Shown: positions 14,001 to 25,071 of the stretch, in pieces | Layout: each line of letters begins with the position of its first letter | How positions within the stretch are numbered: position 1 is the first letter of the stretch | NCBI RefSeq assembly: GCF_026151205.1 | Contig: NC_087078.1 | Span: forward strand, 13,003,118 to 13,067,117 | Length of the DNA: 64,000 nucleotides | Direction: 5' to 3' | From: Bolinopsis microptera | Lineage: Eukaryota > Ctenophora > Tentaculata > Lobata > Bolinopsidae | Program-made: the position numbers and the translations under genes | Notes under the pieces: model-generated | The model's database searches: none | What the model was told of the DNA's origin: nothing | The model's input: only the letters and a program-made list of their open reading frames with translations

Positions 14001-17000
14001 TGACTTTGCTCTGTTCAGAAGGGAGGAGTAGTGAGTCAATGGTCAGCTCCGTGAATTTCAGTGTCCAGGGCTATTTTCCTCCACAGTACCACGTTAGAAA
14101 AATCCCCCCGTGTACAAATTCATGGCGGTTATCTATTGATTTTTTCAATTGTTAATTATTATGCAACATATGCACTATGCGCAATTTATGCAATGTACAT
14201 ACATACATTCTGTATTCATATTATGCTTTTTGAGATTAAATTAATGGTGTTCGGGGTTCTATTCGATTATATTCAGTTGAAGTGGCTTTAAAGTTTAAAA
14301 GTTTCAAATCTAAAAACATCACCATAGACCAGCATCTTCGTAACTGCACATAGAAGGTTTAAACATTCCGGCAAGCCGTACAGCTCCTCCCACAACAGTC
14401 GGCTGTTCCATTACGCGCTTATGGGATAAAAGTTTCTAAAACCTCACATGATTAAAAGTGCGGGGTTTTAAACTTTGATGTGAGAGGCGTCCACTTTATT
14501 ATGGTAGTTAAAAAACTTTGGTAGTGAGGGAGTTAATTAACAATATTTAATAAGATGTCGGGAGAGAAGGCTTATAATAGTAGTTAAACTTTGGACAGGA
14601 AGTCAGGAGGTTAATTAAGAAACAATTTAATAGAAGGGACATGTGACTTCTCCTACTTATTTTAGTGTTTAACCTTCTTAGAAGCAAGAAGTTAAAACCG
14701 GTGATTGTTCCGTGTAATACAAAATTTTTGTTTTTTCTTCAACTTCAAGAGGGACTTGAAAATTGATTTTTATTAATGAGTCGAGGGTATCCATCAAGAA
14801 TTCCATTTAATTTTCGTGGTTGACGCGTGGTTTGTAGTGACGTGAATAAAGCAAAATACGTGACTAGGCAGGTTCTATGTTAATGAAAAGAAAGAAAATT
14901 CAGAATTGAAAGTGTCAAAGGGAAAAAAAATTCGAATTATACTTTCGACCGGATGCGTTACTCGCGAAATAAAAACAATACTTTTCTCAATGGAGGAGGT
15001 TGACCGTTCACTATACTGGCGAACGGTGGCAATCAAGCAGCGATAATGCCGGGATCTACATGGCCGTGTGGAGTCACTTATAGCTTGGGGGAACGTTTAA
15101 AACTAACCAGGCCTGCAGGCCACCATAATTCAGTCCACTCGAACACAGGGTAGTTGGGGGATTGTAAATGTAATTAGGTTATTGGAATTAATCGTTAGGT
15201 AATCGTATTGATAAAAAAAAAATAAAAATTTTTTTTTTTTTGGTTTTTTTGGGGGGGGGGGGGGGGGGGTGGGGGGGAAATAAAAAGGCGGAAACCCACT
15301 GCTTAACATTTGAAAGTGTAAATAATATTTGTAATAACCCGTAAAAGTGTAAATAATATTAATTATAGTAACTGGAACACTATTTCAGGAGAGACTGGTA
15401 TAACTCCTTCTTTGAGAGCCATTCGGCCCGTACATAAATCCTATCTCCACCATCAAGATGGGCAGCTATCTTAGGTGCTGCGTCTGTAACTCTGAAGTTC
15501 AGTTAAGATGTTAACCATAATTTGGCTTTTTTACGTTTTGTGACAGTCTGGTGGAAATATTGGGACAGTTTATGCGTTACCTTTATTGTACTTTATATAG
15601 CCTTTATATTATAATATTGAAAGCCCGTCGGTAAAAGGGTTGGAAGCTAGTAGTTTCTTCCTATTTTTCTTTGGCAGTCTGTTCTTTAATCACATAAAAT
15701 AAGGACTGAGAGCGTTTTGATGTCTTTCAAGCTATCGAGAGCTTAGCGACTATATATTAGATTTGATAAACCATGAAGTGAATCTCGGCGACCACTTGAC
15801 ATCTAAAATATAAAGATGTGGTACAATCTCCACGTCCATTGACAGCTCGTAAGTTGGTGATAGAGTAGTTTTCGAGCACCATGTTGTGGCTACTTCCCGA
15901 TGTAAATTATCTAACTGGTTTACAATTCCCACTCCAAGCAGATCTCTGACAGCTTCTTGAATGTCAATAGTTGGAGATTACCGGAATATCTTTATTGAGC
16001 ACCTTCATAAAAACAATAAAATATATATTCTTTTTTAATATGCAGCAGTATAAATATAAACTACTACCCAAGGGCTGCTGAGTGGTTGATTTCGAATTTC
16101 TCAAACTTTTCCATTTCGCGCCTTCAGCGTAACATTAAATCAAACCTTTAAAATTCCTGTCACAATATAATTTGAATTTGTCAATATTTTTATGTCGACA
16201 CCGGGAAGCAGAGCAGTAATAGGGAGTCAAAGGGATCGACAAAATAATGGAAATTAATATTAGAAAACCATAAGATGAAAGCAATTCCGAACATGTCAGT
16301 GATCAGCATACCTGCATTTCTTTAAAAGGGGAAAGTAGGTGTTCATTGTAATCAAGTGCGGTGACAAAACCAACAGACACCAGAGACATCGTTAATATGG
16401 TAGAGAAAATACATGAAGAGCGTGGAAGAGGTTTGCACATTAACTTTACTGATCGAGCTTAATATATATTAAAAGTACATTTACTTGTAAAGGTATATTA
16501 GAACCCCAGAAGAAACTAAGTGTCAAGGGCCTGAGAACGGGAAACCCCTATATAAGTTATTCTTAGGACTTATTTATTAGACTGCATAGTGATATAAATA
16601 ACTTCTATGCCCGCATATTTTGGTCGCTTATTAACAAATTAACTTATTGACTAGCTATCATATTCAGGTATTATTACAACTTATCTAATAAATGTTAACT
16701 TATTAAATTATTAAACTTTAATTATTATTAACTATATAAATCACAGCGACTTGGGTTTACAAGCCGTCTTTTAGTTATAGCAGCCACGTCAAGTCGAGCT
16801 TTTGCTGACGACTAACTCTGTTGTCTACAAGGCTGGAATAAAGATGAAGAAGCTAATAGATGTGATGGAAGTTTTCTTACTTGGTCAAAGGAAACATGAA
16901 AGCCAAAGCCGAGTTAAATGCGTATCCCTGGGGTTGAAGGTTTTAGATGGACAGGTATGTGTCTATGGACTGAAATTTTCGTAGATTGGAGATCAGATAC

Positions 17001-20000
17001 AGTTTATTGGAAATACACCGAGAAGTTTCTTGGCCATTGGATATATGTGGATATGGGCCACTCAAAGATACCAAGAAGCAGATAGAAGACAAACTGATTA
17101 CACTGTTTTCGGCAGTGGACGGATCAGGGCTTAATCGGAGTGATGAATGCTGATTTACTACAACCTCTAAAACAGCAAGCTCTCTGGGACCTTATGATCT
17201 ACAATCTCGGTTAGTTTTTTCATAGTATCTTGAAGAAATATATACGATGTATCTGAAGAAATGGCTAGGTGTAACAAAGACAATTACTGTCAGTGTGTTT
17301 ACAGAAATAATGATTGCTTTGGATAGAATATAAAGACTATTCGGACTTTATACAAGTTCATTCAGGTGTCCCAAAGGTTACTATTAAAGAAAAACAGCAA
17401 GGATTTAAAGTTAAGGAGGTCTTTCGGGAGCACAGGGACAAGAAAACAAGAAGGGTGCAGTCGGTGGGGTTACACTAAATGGCTGGAGTGCTAGAGAAAG
17501 AGATCTTACTTCAGAGAGTTAGTAGGTGATAACAGTGCACGGAGGGATTGGGCTTGGGATCCAAAGAGGGAGTGTAGCAGTGAAAAGGAAAAACTGAAAG
17601 AAAAAACTGGTATCCAATCTCAGAGCGGATATCCTGTTCCGACACTGGTAGACAAGGGAGTTCAAGGACAATTCATACATGGGGGGGGAAAACACAATGC
17701 AGCTAGACTCGGTTGGAACAAACTTAAATTTTCAACTAAAAAGATGAGCCCTCGCCCTCTTCCTTAAGTTCTCCACCCTCAATGCCAACCCACTCGACGT
17801 TGCAAATCTCCAGAAACATGAAGCCTGATTGGATATTTTGCTGACACAGGACACATGTCAACTTTGCGGATTGAGAGACACTGCAAACAGTAGAACCATT
17901 TGGTAGCTTGAAAACTTCTCGCTAGACACAAACAATCGATACAATTGGGAAGCATGAACACGTGCTCTGAGGGGTCATTGCGAAAATCACAAATGGATCA
18001 AATCGAGAAGTTCTTCATCAAAGTTTTTAAACTTGAAGTTCAGGGCTGGACAGGACTTCAAGTCATCTAGCAGCTGGTACCAAAAACGAAGGAAGGAAGA
18101 AGATGTAAAGTGTGCAGCCCCTTGTGAGAAAGTCCAAGAGATTGGCAGTTATCTGGACGAAGATAACTACCAAAGCACAGTTTACCTGCACATTCTACGG
18201 AAATGAAAGAACGCTCCCGATATTGTAGGTCTGTCGGATAAAGGAAGAGGTGGTCATTTCAGTAGAGCAGTTGGACAGTAGGTGACGAGAGTATATTTAG
18301 GTGAACAAGTAGAAAGTAAACAAGCACGTTACATTCAGAGAGATTATTCCTGGGCTGCCTGGCAGTGGGTGAAAGCTCAGCATTTTTACGGTAGAGGTGG
18401 GTGTCAGCGGATTATGGCTTCATACTTACCAGCACTATAAACTACTTTGGGTGTTACAAAGAGAGTAAAGAAATGCAGTGTACCCAGAGGCGGCTTTGGT
18501 TTGCTCTAAGATGATTATATGCAATTCTGGTTAGCAAAGAGGATCAAACAAGAAGTGGGAGTCCCCTGCTACACATAGCTAAAAGAACACTGTTCTTCAT
18601 CAACGGAGTGAGATGCGTGTTGGGCCCTTAAACATTTGTTTTAAAGCCACACCTGGATCATACTGTACCAGGATCAGTGATGGAAGATAAGGCAGATAAT
18701 TAGATGGAGAGCTATCGAAAGATATCGACTCAGGTACCTCAACATCGTACCTTGAACTCTTGGTAGTATTTTATCATATGATACTTATTATCAAGAATTA
18801 ATTTATAAACTAAGTTCTACACCCAACACCCGTTAAAGTTTGTGCTGATCCATGGGGCAAGCCAACCGTGTGGAAATTGCTTTATATTTTTCCCGGTTAG
18901 GGGGTTCTCTTCTGGAACATCCCACATCTGCCAAATTGTTACACGTGATATTTTGTAACACGTGACAATATTGTGACAAGTGACATTTTTGTTACACGTG
19001 AATATATTTGCTAACACGGTGACCTATATTGTAAAAACGTCACAATATCATTATTCATAATATGTGATTGTCGTCGATTGGAGAGACTCGGTTGGTCAAT
19101 TATACTTCCAACTTAGAAGAAACTATAAAAGAGCAGCCGGTAATGGACTTACCCTCCTTGATTCAATTGCATTTGTAATGGGCTGGCAGTTCTTACTGAG
19201 TTCAACTTCATCAATAACCAGTTGTTTTGAGGAGGTGTCCATGGGCAACCTTCCGCAAACAATGGTCTAATCTTGGGTGGATTCTCCATACCTAGTTCCA
19301 TGGTTTTCCTGTCGGAAGAAATTAGTGTGGGATGTTAGCGGACAGTCAAACGTTAAACGTTGGTTAATGAAAATCGCCTAGTTAGATGCCTCTAACAGCG
19401 GAAACACGTTCTTACTCAAAACAGAGCTAGTGGTCCTTCTTTCACAATTACTTCAAACCTCTTCAATTGTCATCACTTTTATAACAAAACCTGATGTCGA
19501 TTGTGCAATAAAGGTAACCAACCGGATGGATTTTCTTGGTATGCTATTGTTAGTATTTCATCATGATGCAGTGCGTCAGGCCCCAATAATATATCATTAA
19601 TTCGATGACTAATTGGAGTTATTTCATTATCATATTCATCACAAACTTAATATCAAAGAAATATTGCTGTTTTTCGTAGATTTCATTGCGGTTTAAAGAT
19701 TATGCACCTTTCTGTCACGTAGATTTAACTTTAAATTAATATTTTACGATTGAAAGATCTAACGAGTTTCCTATATCTTTAAATTCATGAAGATAATCAA
19801 TTTTGCAGAATCTTCCGTGGGCAATATAGTCGTTACTTTAGCCTATAAAACTCGCAGTGCGAGACGTTTTATCAAAAGCTATTTAAGTGCTGCGTTGTAT
19901 GCTTCTACATGGTTGACTGCTCTATCTGATTGAGAAATGTTGGAGTAAATGTATGGAGCAAAACCGGGTTCAAAGGAAGTGGCTAGCACATTCTTGAAAT

Positions 20001-23000
20001 TTTTTAACTATAAAATAATTTACTAATGAGAGTAGTATCGATTATCTCATTTTAATGACGCAAAATACGGTTTTTCATCAGCTGGTATTTACTTAGACCG
20101 CTCATGGAAATCTAGAGTTACCTATGGTTGATTTATACATAGTGGTAAAATTAATTACCACAACTTCATTTAATTATATCATCTGCACTGCTCAGGAATT
20201 CCTGTAGTACACAGCTTACGAATCAGCGTGCGTGACACGCCGGTAAGATTAACTACATGACTCCGAATCTTACATATAAACCCCTAAGGGACAATCATCC
20301 CAAAACACTTTTGGGTAGGTTGGGGATACTTTGGGACTAAAATCTCCCCGGGACAAAACACTCCCGCAAATTCTAGACCAAACCAAATTTGGGGACCCTA
20401 CTGAACTTTGCAATAAAGGCATAATTATTCGTATTTCATTAGTTAATTATTTTATTTTTTGTTAATTATTATTACATTTTTCGTGATAATTGACTAAGCA
20501 GAAATTTGGTCAAAGAATAATAGATAATATACTGATACAGTAATTTAAATCACACAATAATAAGTAAACATTAAAGCATTAACCCAAAATCTTAGATTCA
20601 ACAGCTTTCAGAAACTCGGTAACATCCCCAAAGTTATCATAATCATCAGACGTTGGAGACTGCGTTTCTGATAGCGATTTCATAGTCCACCAGCACCGAC
20701 AGAGGGTAGAAGGGTCCGTAGGAGTCCAGTTCGTTGAGGATGTTCTCGTACATGGTGCGCTTCCCGGGTAGGAGTCCAAAGGCTGCAGGGATTCTCCATC
20801 CAGTAGGGTGTAAGGCGTGGACTGTGAAGAGTTGAGTAAACAGGTCTGGAGAGGTCTTAAAGGTTCCATCCACGACGAGGTGATCTGACTGATAGATGAT
20901 GTTGATGTTGTCTGCAGTACCAAGGAGGATAGATCTTCTGGTGTTGGTGTCGTAGGAGGAGTCCCAGAGCAACATAGTGTCACCACCGGCAGAGGTCAGG
21001 TAGTTAGGAGGAATCACCAGGTCTTCTAAGGAGATGGGGTTGACAGGATGGGAGTAGGCTGCCTGTCTGGCTCGTCTGACTAGTCGTGCCAATGACTTGG
21101 ATCACAGTTGAGCCGGGACGAGGCTTCGAAGGATAGTCCAGCGACAGAGTCTGCAACAATCTGCTTAGTTGAGTTCTCAGTAGTAGCTGCGAGGGTCTTC
21201 ATTTTAGACTTGGAGCGGTGGGCTGCAATTTCTGCTGGTTGAGATTCGTGATCATGAGGGGTAGCAGAACAGAAGGTGTCCTGGACAAGGATCAGGCGGG
21301 ACTTGAACTTGTTGCACTTCCAGTAGGTCTTGTCTTCCCTCTTTCTGTTAAGGTGGTAGAGGTGACCATCGTAGAGGACGTTGCGGCTGCCTTTCTTTCT
21401 GCCAGGAATAAACTCGATGGATGAGGAAGACATAGTGGTAATGGTATAAGATAAACACAGGCGTTGCGGGTTTATATATTATTCCCGCTAGCTGATTGAG
21501 ATACCGAGCATGTGAAGGTTCACATCACTGTATTGTCGTATAGCAGGTCATTATGGATGACTTGATCCGAACCAGTTCTCGTTAGGGCTCCTCGTTGCGT
21601 ACGTAAGTCTGTGGATCACATGTCTGCCAGGCCCCATAGCAAGCACTCCATGAGAGCCCCGGCTCAGATCACGTCATGATATTAGAACTAGTGAACTAAG
21701 ATCATCTGGTAGGGATTGAGGTATATTTTCGGACTGAATCTCTACCGGACTAAATCACTACCAGTAGTGATATTTGGGTGGTAGTGATTCCGTCCGGTAG
21801 GGATTCAGTCCTACAATCAACAAGCGTTTATGCGCATATAACATCAATAATTATAAAACAAAATAAGTATTACTGTTTTCCCTCACCTTAGGAGATCCGT
21901 CCTTGGCAATGCCTACGTCGTTGGTAGCGACACCTTTAACTGATCCATCCTCGTGAAACAGAACTTCACTTGCCGCGTACCCGGGATATATCTCAACTCC
22001 TAGCTCTTCAGCTTGCTCACCTGGAGAGAAAAGTTAACAGAAAATGTAGATTGTAATTTCTAGCTACCTTATTCATTTATTCGTATATTTATTCATTTTG
22101 TAATTTGGTTGTAATTTGGGTCGATTATAATGACGATAACTCGCCGTATTTTCAAAATAGCGACGAAAATTTATTCTAACGAACAAATTTTCCAAAAATA
22201 ATGATTACCAATACTATGTCAGACTATCAGTTTAACTTGACAAATACTGATAATGCACGATGGATAATTTGAATAAATCTGCATTTGTTGTCCTATTATG
22301 TATATGGCGGTGGAAATACTCAAGACCTTGGTCTGAACACTCTAGCTCGAAGTTGACCTAAGTTACCGAAGGTATGTACGTTGGTTTGCAGACTATTGGG
22401 CCTGTCTGTCTGGCCTGAATATCGAATAAAATTGTTCGTCGGCTAAATATGGCTGATATTCGATGAGATAGCTATAAATATAACTTAACGGGCGATACTC
22501 GTAAAATATTTGTTCCAAAGACGTGTACGTGTCGACGAGTCCAACTCGGCGCGCGTCTACAAAATATAATCAATGGAAATCACGACCAACTGAACTCATA
22601 TCAGTAACACGTGTTTTAACAATTATAGAAATTTAACTCTTAATGTTTCGCCGAGTTGTATTCAGAAAGGAATCTTACCGAGCCACTTGACCACATGTCC
22701 TAATCTGACTATGTAGTTGCCGTGATTCTTCATGGGGATCAGTAGTTCAGGAATGTCCATTGAATAGTTTTTAGTAAGAATTGCGAATTCGTCTCTGGTC
22801 ACTGGCGTCTTGAGCGGAGCTCCGCGTTCAATGGCGTCTGGAAACAGGTCTAAGAGGGGACCGGGCTCGATAACAGCCCCCGAGAGGGTGTGACTCCCTG
22901 AAATCAAATTAAATTCTGTTATAAAATCTTATTATGTATGTCATATTTATATTTCTTTTTAAATCATAAAAGAACATAACAGAACATTGTACATGTGATA

Positions 23001-23909
23001 AGAAGTGGTACTTCAAGTACCCAACGTTGGCGTTAAATCCACTCTGCTTGATTGTAAACGTGCGTGGCTTTTTATAGCACTGTCAATGTTGAACTGTATA
23101 AGTATTGCTGGTTCGGCGTCCGCGCGCTACATTAAAATTCTTGGCTTGTTTACAAAATGAGCGACCACGTAATTTGTTAAATTTCTTACGAATTTTCACT
23201 GTAAGCGTTTACAATGTTAACTAATAACACCCAAAAATAACTTAAATCAAATCAGAAATCCGGAATATAATATGCCACCTAGCTCACGTCCCGCCTTCAT
23301 AACTTACTTAATGGCACATGGTTAAAATTACTTTTAGAGTTGTTTCCATAAATAGATCAAACAGCGATGAGCCCTAAAGGCCGTAAATACTTCTTTTTTC
23401 AATGGCAGCAATCTACATTTTTATCAAGGTTCGATTATAATCACATCACACTAACCAATCTCAGGACCCTTCTCGATTACACAGACTCTAATCTCAGCAC
23501 CCTCCCTCTCTGCATTCTGCATAAGACGTATAGCTGCTGATAAACCTGCTGGACCACCTCCTACTATAGCTACGTCTACTTCGTCAGCGTATCGCTCCAT
23601 TTCAACATCTGGTGATGTCATATTTTACAGTTAACTGAGGACTTACCTTGAGTTATTTTTTACACGTCCGACACAAACGTACAGTTAACAGTTGTTGATT
23701 CAACTCACGGATACAAGATAATAATATGTCCAAAACCTAAAATTAGCAAAACTGTAAAAAATATGAAAATAGCACGCACCGTCCCAGCGTTCATCAGAAG
23801 CTCTGTCCACCATTGTGTAGTGGGTGGTAATAGAGCGTGGTGCGCTGCTCAACCGTCTCTTGCATAATCGGGACAGTTGTGGCACTAGCCTCTTACCAAT
23901 ACTCAACAT
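10857..23909 (-). CDS. ETFDH: Electron transfer flavoprotein:ubiquinone oxidoreductase (ETF-QO), multi-exon
   Basis: ETF-QO sits on the mitochondrial inner membrane and passes electrons from ETF, via FAD and a 4Fe-4S cluster, to ubiquinone. Clean exons: 1 = 23,780-23,909; 2 = 23,456-23,608; 3 = 22,679-22,897; 4 = 21,887-22,020. All have GT-AG introns and matching phases, giving 212 residues. Exon 1 opens with an Arg-rich presequence ([17 protein letters not shown]) and then [17 protein letters not shown]. Exon 2 carries the FAD-binding GGGPAGL at about residues 60-66. Exon 3 has [11 protein letters not shown] and [11 protein letters not shown]. Exon 4 has [19 protein letters not shown]. These match ETF-QO order exactly. 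Later exons (19.3, 18.9, 15.4, 14.4 and 10.9-11.06 kb) are recognisable but damaged; others were not located. A possible 5' leader exon ends at a GTAAGT donor near 24,564, with an acceptor at about 23,918. The family is usually about 600-620 aa. Identity is very secure; whether the gene is intact is not. Confidence 0.93.
13720..14000 (+). repeat. Degenerate minisatellite inside ETFDH
   Basis: Imperfect units contain TTTAGGGTAT, CCTGTTC and ATTCTAATAAAA, repeated about six times with spacings of about 35-60 bp. It lies in an ETFDH intron. Unit-to-unit differences are largely indels, so part of the variation could be base-calling error. Confidence 0.75.
14320..14405 (-). CDS. ETFDH: ETFDH exon encoding the W-x-ELY-x-x-RN segment, damaged
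   Basis: The minus strand reads approximately TGGGAGGAGCTGTACGG followed by a CGGAATGT-like stretch, corresponding to the ETF-QO segment W-V-W-[KE]-E-L-Y-x-V-R-N-[IV]-R-P-S near the C-terminal third. Indels prevent one continuous frame. Edges are approximate. Confidence 0.65.
15213..15278. repeat. Homopolymer block (A, T, then G runs)
   Basis: Poly-A, poly-T and then a run of about 20 G lie in immediate succession. Runs of this kind are typical places for sequencing error and may not reflect true length. Confidence 0.8.
15385..15475 (-). CDS. ETFDH: ETFDH exon encoding the GG-x-RI-x-YGAR-x-LNEGGFQS segment, damaged
   Basis: Minus-strand sequence contains GATGGTGGAGATAGGATTT, then a TACGGG-GCC-like piece, CTCAA-GAAGGAG and CCAGTCTCTCC. 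In ETF-QO this aligns with the conserved stretch E/D-G-G-[KD]-R-I-x-Y-G-A-R-x-L-N-E-G-G-F-Q-S-[IL]-P. Several substitutions and indels are present. Edges are approximate. Confidence 0.7.
16800..18290 (+). pseudogene. Degraded non-LTR reverse-transcriptase C-terminal region
   Basis: Fragments in shifting plus-strand frames line up with the back half of a [29 protein letters not shown] (16,916-16,981), [11 protein letters not shown], a FLGHWI-like piece, [28 protein letters not shown]-like, [17 protein letters not shown] (about 17,251-17,301), [10 protein letters not shown] and [11 protein letters not shown]. The F-x-G and KKWLG patterns are typical of the RT thumb and the region following it. 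There are many frameshifts and stops and no palm motif. It lies antisense inside an ETFDH intron. Confidence 0.65.
18815..18927 (-). CDS. ETFDH: ETFDH exon 6, damaged
   Basis: An acceptor TTTGGCAG at 18,928-18,935 precedes a minus-strand frame reading [12 protein letters not shown], then [16 protein letters not shown]. This corresponds to ETF-QO E-L-W-x-[IV]-x-E-x-x-x-x-P-G-x-[IV]-x-H-T-V-G-W-P-x-D-x-x-T-Y-G-G-x-x-[VL]-Y. Indels and substitutions distort the middle. Confidence 0.7.
18938..19045 (+). repeat. Minisatellite with CACGTG cores in an ETFDH intron
   Basis: About five to six units of about 20 bp contain TTGTTACACGTGA or TTGTAACACGTGACA. CACGTG is the palindromic E-box core, but clustering by repeat expansion is the simpler reading. 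Confidence 0.75.
19153..19308 (-). CDS. ETFDH: ETFDH exon 5, damaged
   Basis: The acceptor CCGACAG is just above 19,308 and the donor GTAAGT is at 19,147-19,152. Across three frames the minus strand reads [17 protein letters not shown], then [18 protein letters not shown] and a GIKE-like end. In ETF-QO this is the conserved R-G-[LM]-E-L-x-[AG]-K-x-T-x-F-A-E-G-C-H-G-H-L-x-K-Q-L block. At least four single-base indels, mostly in short homopolymers, break an otherwise well-matching exon. Their density contrasts with the clean exons 1-4. Confidence 0.82.
20281..20410. repeat. Diverged partner of the repeat at 21,697-21,815
   Basis: GGGACTAAAATCTCCCCGGGAC followed by AAACACTCCC parallels GGACTGAATCTCTACCGGAC followed by AAATCACTACC at about 21,744-21,780. 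The two blocks bracket the transposase fragment and may be its terminal sequences. Differences here are mostly conversions to the neighbouring base. Confidence 0.55.
20579..21433 (-). pseudogene. FLYWCH-finger / MULE transposase fragment
   Basis: The first frame (21,080-21,433, start ATG at 21,433, MSSSSIEF) has a FLYWCH-type finger: [20 protein letters not shown], then DTFC and HDHE. The usual second cysteine is replaced near KFKSR. The second frame (20,646-21,092) continues with [21 protein letters not shown] and the MULE core [26 protein letters not shown] and [11 protein letters not shown]. The Asp of VDGTF and the D-x-E are the first two acidic catalytic positions. A one-base shift near 21,085 separates the frames. 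The third catalytic residue and the C-terminal half are missing. It sits in ETFDH intron 4 in the same orientation as the gene, so it is a truncated Mutator-like element or a gene derived from one. Confidence 0.8.
21697..21815. repeat. Palindromic repeat next to the MULE fragment
   Basis: TGAATCTCTACCGGAC followed by TAAATCACTACC is mirrored downstream by GGTAGTGATT then GTCCGGTAGGGATTCA. The arms are about 30 bp and flank AGTAGTGATATTTGGG. It is likely terminal inverted repeat material of the MULE or an associated MITE. Confidence 0.65.
22490..22566 (+). repeat. Dispersed repeat, copy 1 (partner 58,182-58,253)
   Basis: It shares with 58,182-58,253 the string AAATATTTGTTCCA and, downstream, an identical 27-nt core at 22,531-22,557 (58,227-58,253). 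Within the core CGAG and CTCG can pair around TCCAA, and outer GAC/GTC can also pair. It lies in ETFDH intron 3. Possibly a SINE or a non-autonomous element terminus. Confidence 0.6.
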
Positions 23910-25071
23910 ATCTATATCCTATCAATACAAGAATTGTGTTAAAGAGAAATAATTACAATTCTGAGAAATAACAAACACAACTTGGGGTAATTAATTAATT
24001 AGCAGGTTATTAATTAGCGAAGTTTGGTGAGCAGGAAGCCGGAAACTAAATAGAACAGAAAACCTTGAAAATAACACCCTCTACAAAGTGGAAACTAAAT
24101 CTTCTTCCTAGAATACAAACCGGTAGTCTGACCTGTTTGAGTTAACTTATCCGGTTTAATAGGTCACCAAACCGGATTCCCTGCTCTGAGTCCAGGGAGT
24201 GCAGCAAGAAGAGTTGTTTAATAACATTATAAATACAGTCAGAATAGAGCGGGAAAATAATATTGTAGCTGAAGTGTTCAGATCTTAATATTAATAAGTC
24301 ATTTAGGCGTTCTAAACAAGCGAAATTCTTTACATATGCGTTAGCGAGACTCGTGCTGAAACCTGTATGCAAGAATTGGGACCGTTTTCAAGGAAATTAT
24401 ATTGGGTAGATTATTGAAGAGTTTGCAGCCTTATCAGGTTGACAGATTTAAACCTATTATTAAATTCATATATTAAATTATAAGATTATCAAAACACGTT
24501 ACACGTACCTTTAGAGTTTAAATTACATGTCAACAATAAAATGTAAAGTCAATCAGAACTTACTGTTCTCATGGCATATCGCTCGTCATATCTCATCTGT
24601 ATTTGCTTACTAGATAGGTACCCTAGCTCGACAGGATATATTCAACTGTGAAAAAAGTACAGTGTAAAGTAGAGTGTTAATTGGCCGATTGCCAGTTATT
24701 ATTTGAATGATCTGTTCGTTATTCTGTCACGAAAAAGTCAATGTTATTTGTGATTACGTCCAGAAAGATGAGATCTCGTAATCTGTAAATTTTCATTATT
24801 TACTGTCATATTAATGAATATTATATTTTGCAATCATTTATGTCGTGTAAATTTCTCACATGTATTATGCTCTTAAGTGGATGGTTTGAATCAGTTTGAT
24901 TCAAATAGGTATTCGGTGAAGAAATAGAATACAGCCTAGAAACTACACTTCTTATCAATTTAACTTGAAATTTAAACCAGCAGAAATATTATATTCCTCA
25001 TTCTGCTTGTAATACAGTCGCAACTAAGTGACGTCATAAAGTCCAATATGAACTGAGCTTTGATACGATGA
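23910..25071. other. ETFDH upstream region, no gene recognised
   Basis: Only short open frames occur and none resembles a known protein. On the minus strand a segment ending GAGAACA, followed by a GTAAGT donor near 24,564, could be a leader exon spliced to the acceptor TTGATAG just above the ETFDH start. No TATA box or CpG cluster could be assigned. Confidence 0.4.

Noticed and set aside
17779-17961. Cys-containing minus-strand frame resembling a zinc finger
   Set aside because: It overlaps the plus-strand RT relic, and the cysteine spacing does not fit a RING or other finger.
22531-22557. Possible hammerhead ribozyme core
   Set aside because: The CTGATGA and GAAA elements required for a hammerhead are not present on either strand.
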